Below, in pieces: positions 15,963-16,824 of a stretch of 16,824 nt of DNA. The stretch comes from CAZGSN01 sp964371655. Its GTDB lineage: Bacteria > Desulfobacterota > Binatia > HRBIN30. Position numbers and translations under genes: made by a program. How positions within the stretch are numbered: the first letter of the stretch is position 1; each line of letters starts with the position of its first letter. The stretch covers positions 1 through 16,824 of the forward strand of contig CAYJOD010000118.1 of assembly GCA_964371655.1 (NCBI GenBank), read 5' to 3'. Under the pieces are notes generated by a model. The model was given only the letters and a program-made list of their open reading frames with translations, ran no database searches and had not been told where the DNA came from.

Positions 15963-16562
15963 CGCGTCGCTGTTCTGTGTGCGGTGTTCTGCGCTCTGCT
16001 CGTCCCCGCCTGCAGCTACCTCATGCCCAAACATCAGCTCTCCGAAGCGGTCGGTCGCATCGCGGTCCTGCCGATTCGGCGCGCCGCCACCGTCGACAAC
16101 CAGCAGATCGTTCCCGGCGCCGAGCGCACGATTACCGCGCATATCTACGGCGTGCTCTCTGCGACACCCCGGTGGAGCTACGTGCCCGACCTCACCGTCA
16201 CGCAAGTGCTGTCGAAGCTAGCGCGTGAAGACGACGTGATCGCCCAGGCAGTGGCGCTCGGTAAAGCCGTGAAGGCCGACTCGGTCCTGTGCGGCACCTT
16301 ATCGAAGTATGTCGAGCGCGAGGGCTCCGAGTACGGCGCCCGCCAACCGGCCGCGGTCGGCTTCGACTTGCAGCTGGTTGCGGTCGCCTCCGGCAAGGTT
16401 CTGTGGAAAGGGTCGTTCGATCAGAAGCAGAAGGCGCTGTCGGAGAATCTATTCAACTGGTGGCAGTTCTGGAAGGGCGGCGTGCGCTGGTTCACCGCCG
16501 ACGAGTTCAGCCGCATCGGCGTCGAGAGCCTGCTCGAAGAGCTCGAACGCTCCGGCGTGTGA
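15921..16562 (+). CDS. Putative outer-membrane lipoprotein
   Basis: A 213-residue predicted lipoprotein. The hydrophobic segment VAVLCAVFCALLVPAC ends in Cys31 (V-P-A-C, lipobox-like with an unusual Pro), and Ser follows Cys, favouring sorting to the outer membrane. The mature part reads as an alpha/beta domain: RIAVLPIRR, the AVKADSVLCGTLSKYVEREG region, DLQLVAVASGKVLWKGSF, and the ending VRWFTADEFSRIGVESLLEEL. The strand pattern recalls CsgG/LpoB-like periplasmic lipoproteins, but I cannot assign a family. Start 15921 gives a usable signal peptide. ATG 15858, overlapping the aspS stop (ATGTGTAA), would add 21 residues, most of them encoded by the heptamer repeat. AAGAG lies eight bases before 15921. 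It is probably co-transcribed with aspS. Confidence 0.78.
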   Translation: MVCSDEIRFTRYEIRVAVLCAVFCALLVPACSYLMPKHQLSEAVGRIAVLPIRRAATVDNQQIVPGAERTITAHIYGVLSATPRWSYVPDLTVTQVLSKLAREDDVIAQAVALGKAVKADSVLCGTLSKYVEREGSEYGARQPAAVGFDLQLVAVASGKVLWKGSFDQKQKALSENLFNWWQFWKGGVRWFTADEFSRIGVESLLEELERSGV

Positions 16563-16608
16563 TCCACTCGCTCGTCAGCGGCAAACTTCGACGTGGCGAC
16601 GGAAGGAC

Positions 16609-16640
16609 TCACCGCAGAGGACGCCGAGGGCGCAGAGATG
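16609..16640. repeat. Single arm of the CACCGCAGAG family
   Basis: CTCACCGCAGAGGACGCCGA and the GGGCGCAGAGATG after it resemble the left arms at 3103-3145 and 13898-13920. No right arm is visible before the end of the window. Confidence 0.6.
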
Positions 16641-16714
16641 AGGAATGGGGCGAGGGGGGGACGTTCTTGACTTGTTACGAAACCGCGCCCCGGCTGAACC
16701 GGAAGAACTCAGTT

Positions 16715-16748
16715 GGGACCACGGATTTCACGGATCAACACGGATAAG
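16715..16748. repeat. ACCACGGATG-family repeat, third copy
   Basis: GGGACCACGGATTTCACGGA, followed by TCAACACGGATAAGG, has the same CGGAT period as the arms at 8781-8811 and 9185-9215. The preceding GAACCGGAAGAACTCAGTTG also resembles the sequence before 8781. The rest of 16563-16824 shows no gene. Confidence 0.6.
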
Positions 16749-16824
16749 GAAGAACAACGACGCCAACTCACAGACGGACCGCCACACAGAACTCTGGCGG
16801 ACAAATTCTTCCGATCCGAACGAA

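Overview
The window is a GC-rich bacterial chromosome segment (GC estimated by eye at about 60-65%). It encodes a phosphatidylethanolamine pathway, a predicted lipoprotein with a signal-peptidase II site, and many exported proteins, so a Gram-negative organism is likely. Thr-Pro linkers joined to dockerin-like Ca-binding repeats, plus many paired inverted intergenic repeats, recall uncultivated soil or aquatic 'deltaproteobacterial' genomes such as Binatota. That placement is an inference from style, not a database result.

Layout. 143-1680 (+): psd and pssA overlap by 7 bp and form a compact phospholipid operon, in which PssA makes phosphatidylserine and Psd decarboxylates it to PE. 1884-3095 (+): a bacterial cytochrome P450 with a strong ribosome binding site. 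3328-4947 (-): a DsbA/FrnE-like thioredoxin-fold protein and a PAPS-type sulfotransferase. 5076-12498: an island of four predicted exported proteins. These are a dockerin/Thr-Pro-linker protein, a small anchored protein, a protein with three six-cysteine repeats that ends in a clear intrinsic terminator, and a 1089-residue multidomain protein on the opposite strand with three eight-cysteine modules and a C-terminal dockerin-like domain. 12594-15865 (+): hisS and aspS. 15921-16562 (+): a lipoprotein gene whose 5' end lies inside a heptamer inverted repeat.

The intergenic spaces are unusually rich in paired inverted repeats. At least six sequence families are visible: AGGCNN hexamers, TATCTCG heptamers, a 'CACCGCAGAG' family, an 'ACCACGGATG' family, a 'TTCGAGACG' family, and a nested cruciform around a 20-bp perfect palindrome. 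Several are about 180-190 bp long with matching ends, like small non-autonomous elements. No transposase, CRISPR array, rRNA or tRNA was seen.

The housekeeping genes (psd, pssA, hisS, aspS) are secure. Domain-level calls for the P450, sulfotransferase and DsbA-like protein are secure, but their substrates are not. The exported proteins are described mainly by architecture, and their functions are unknown.
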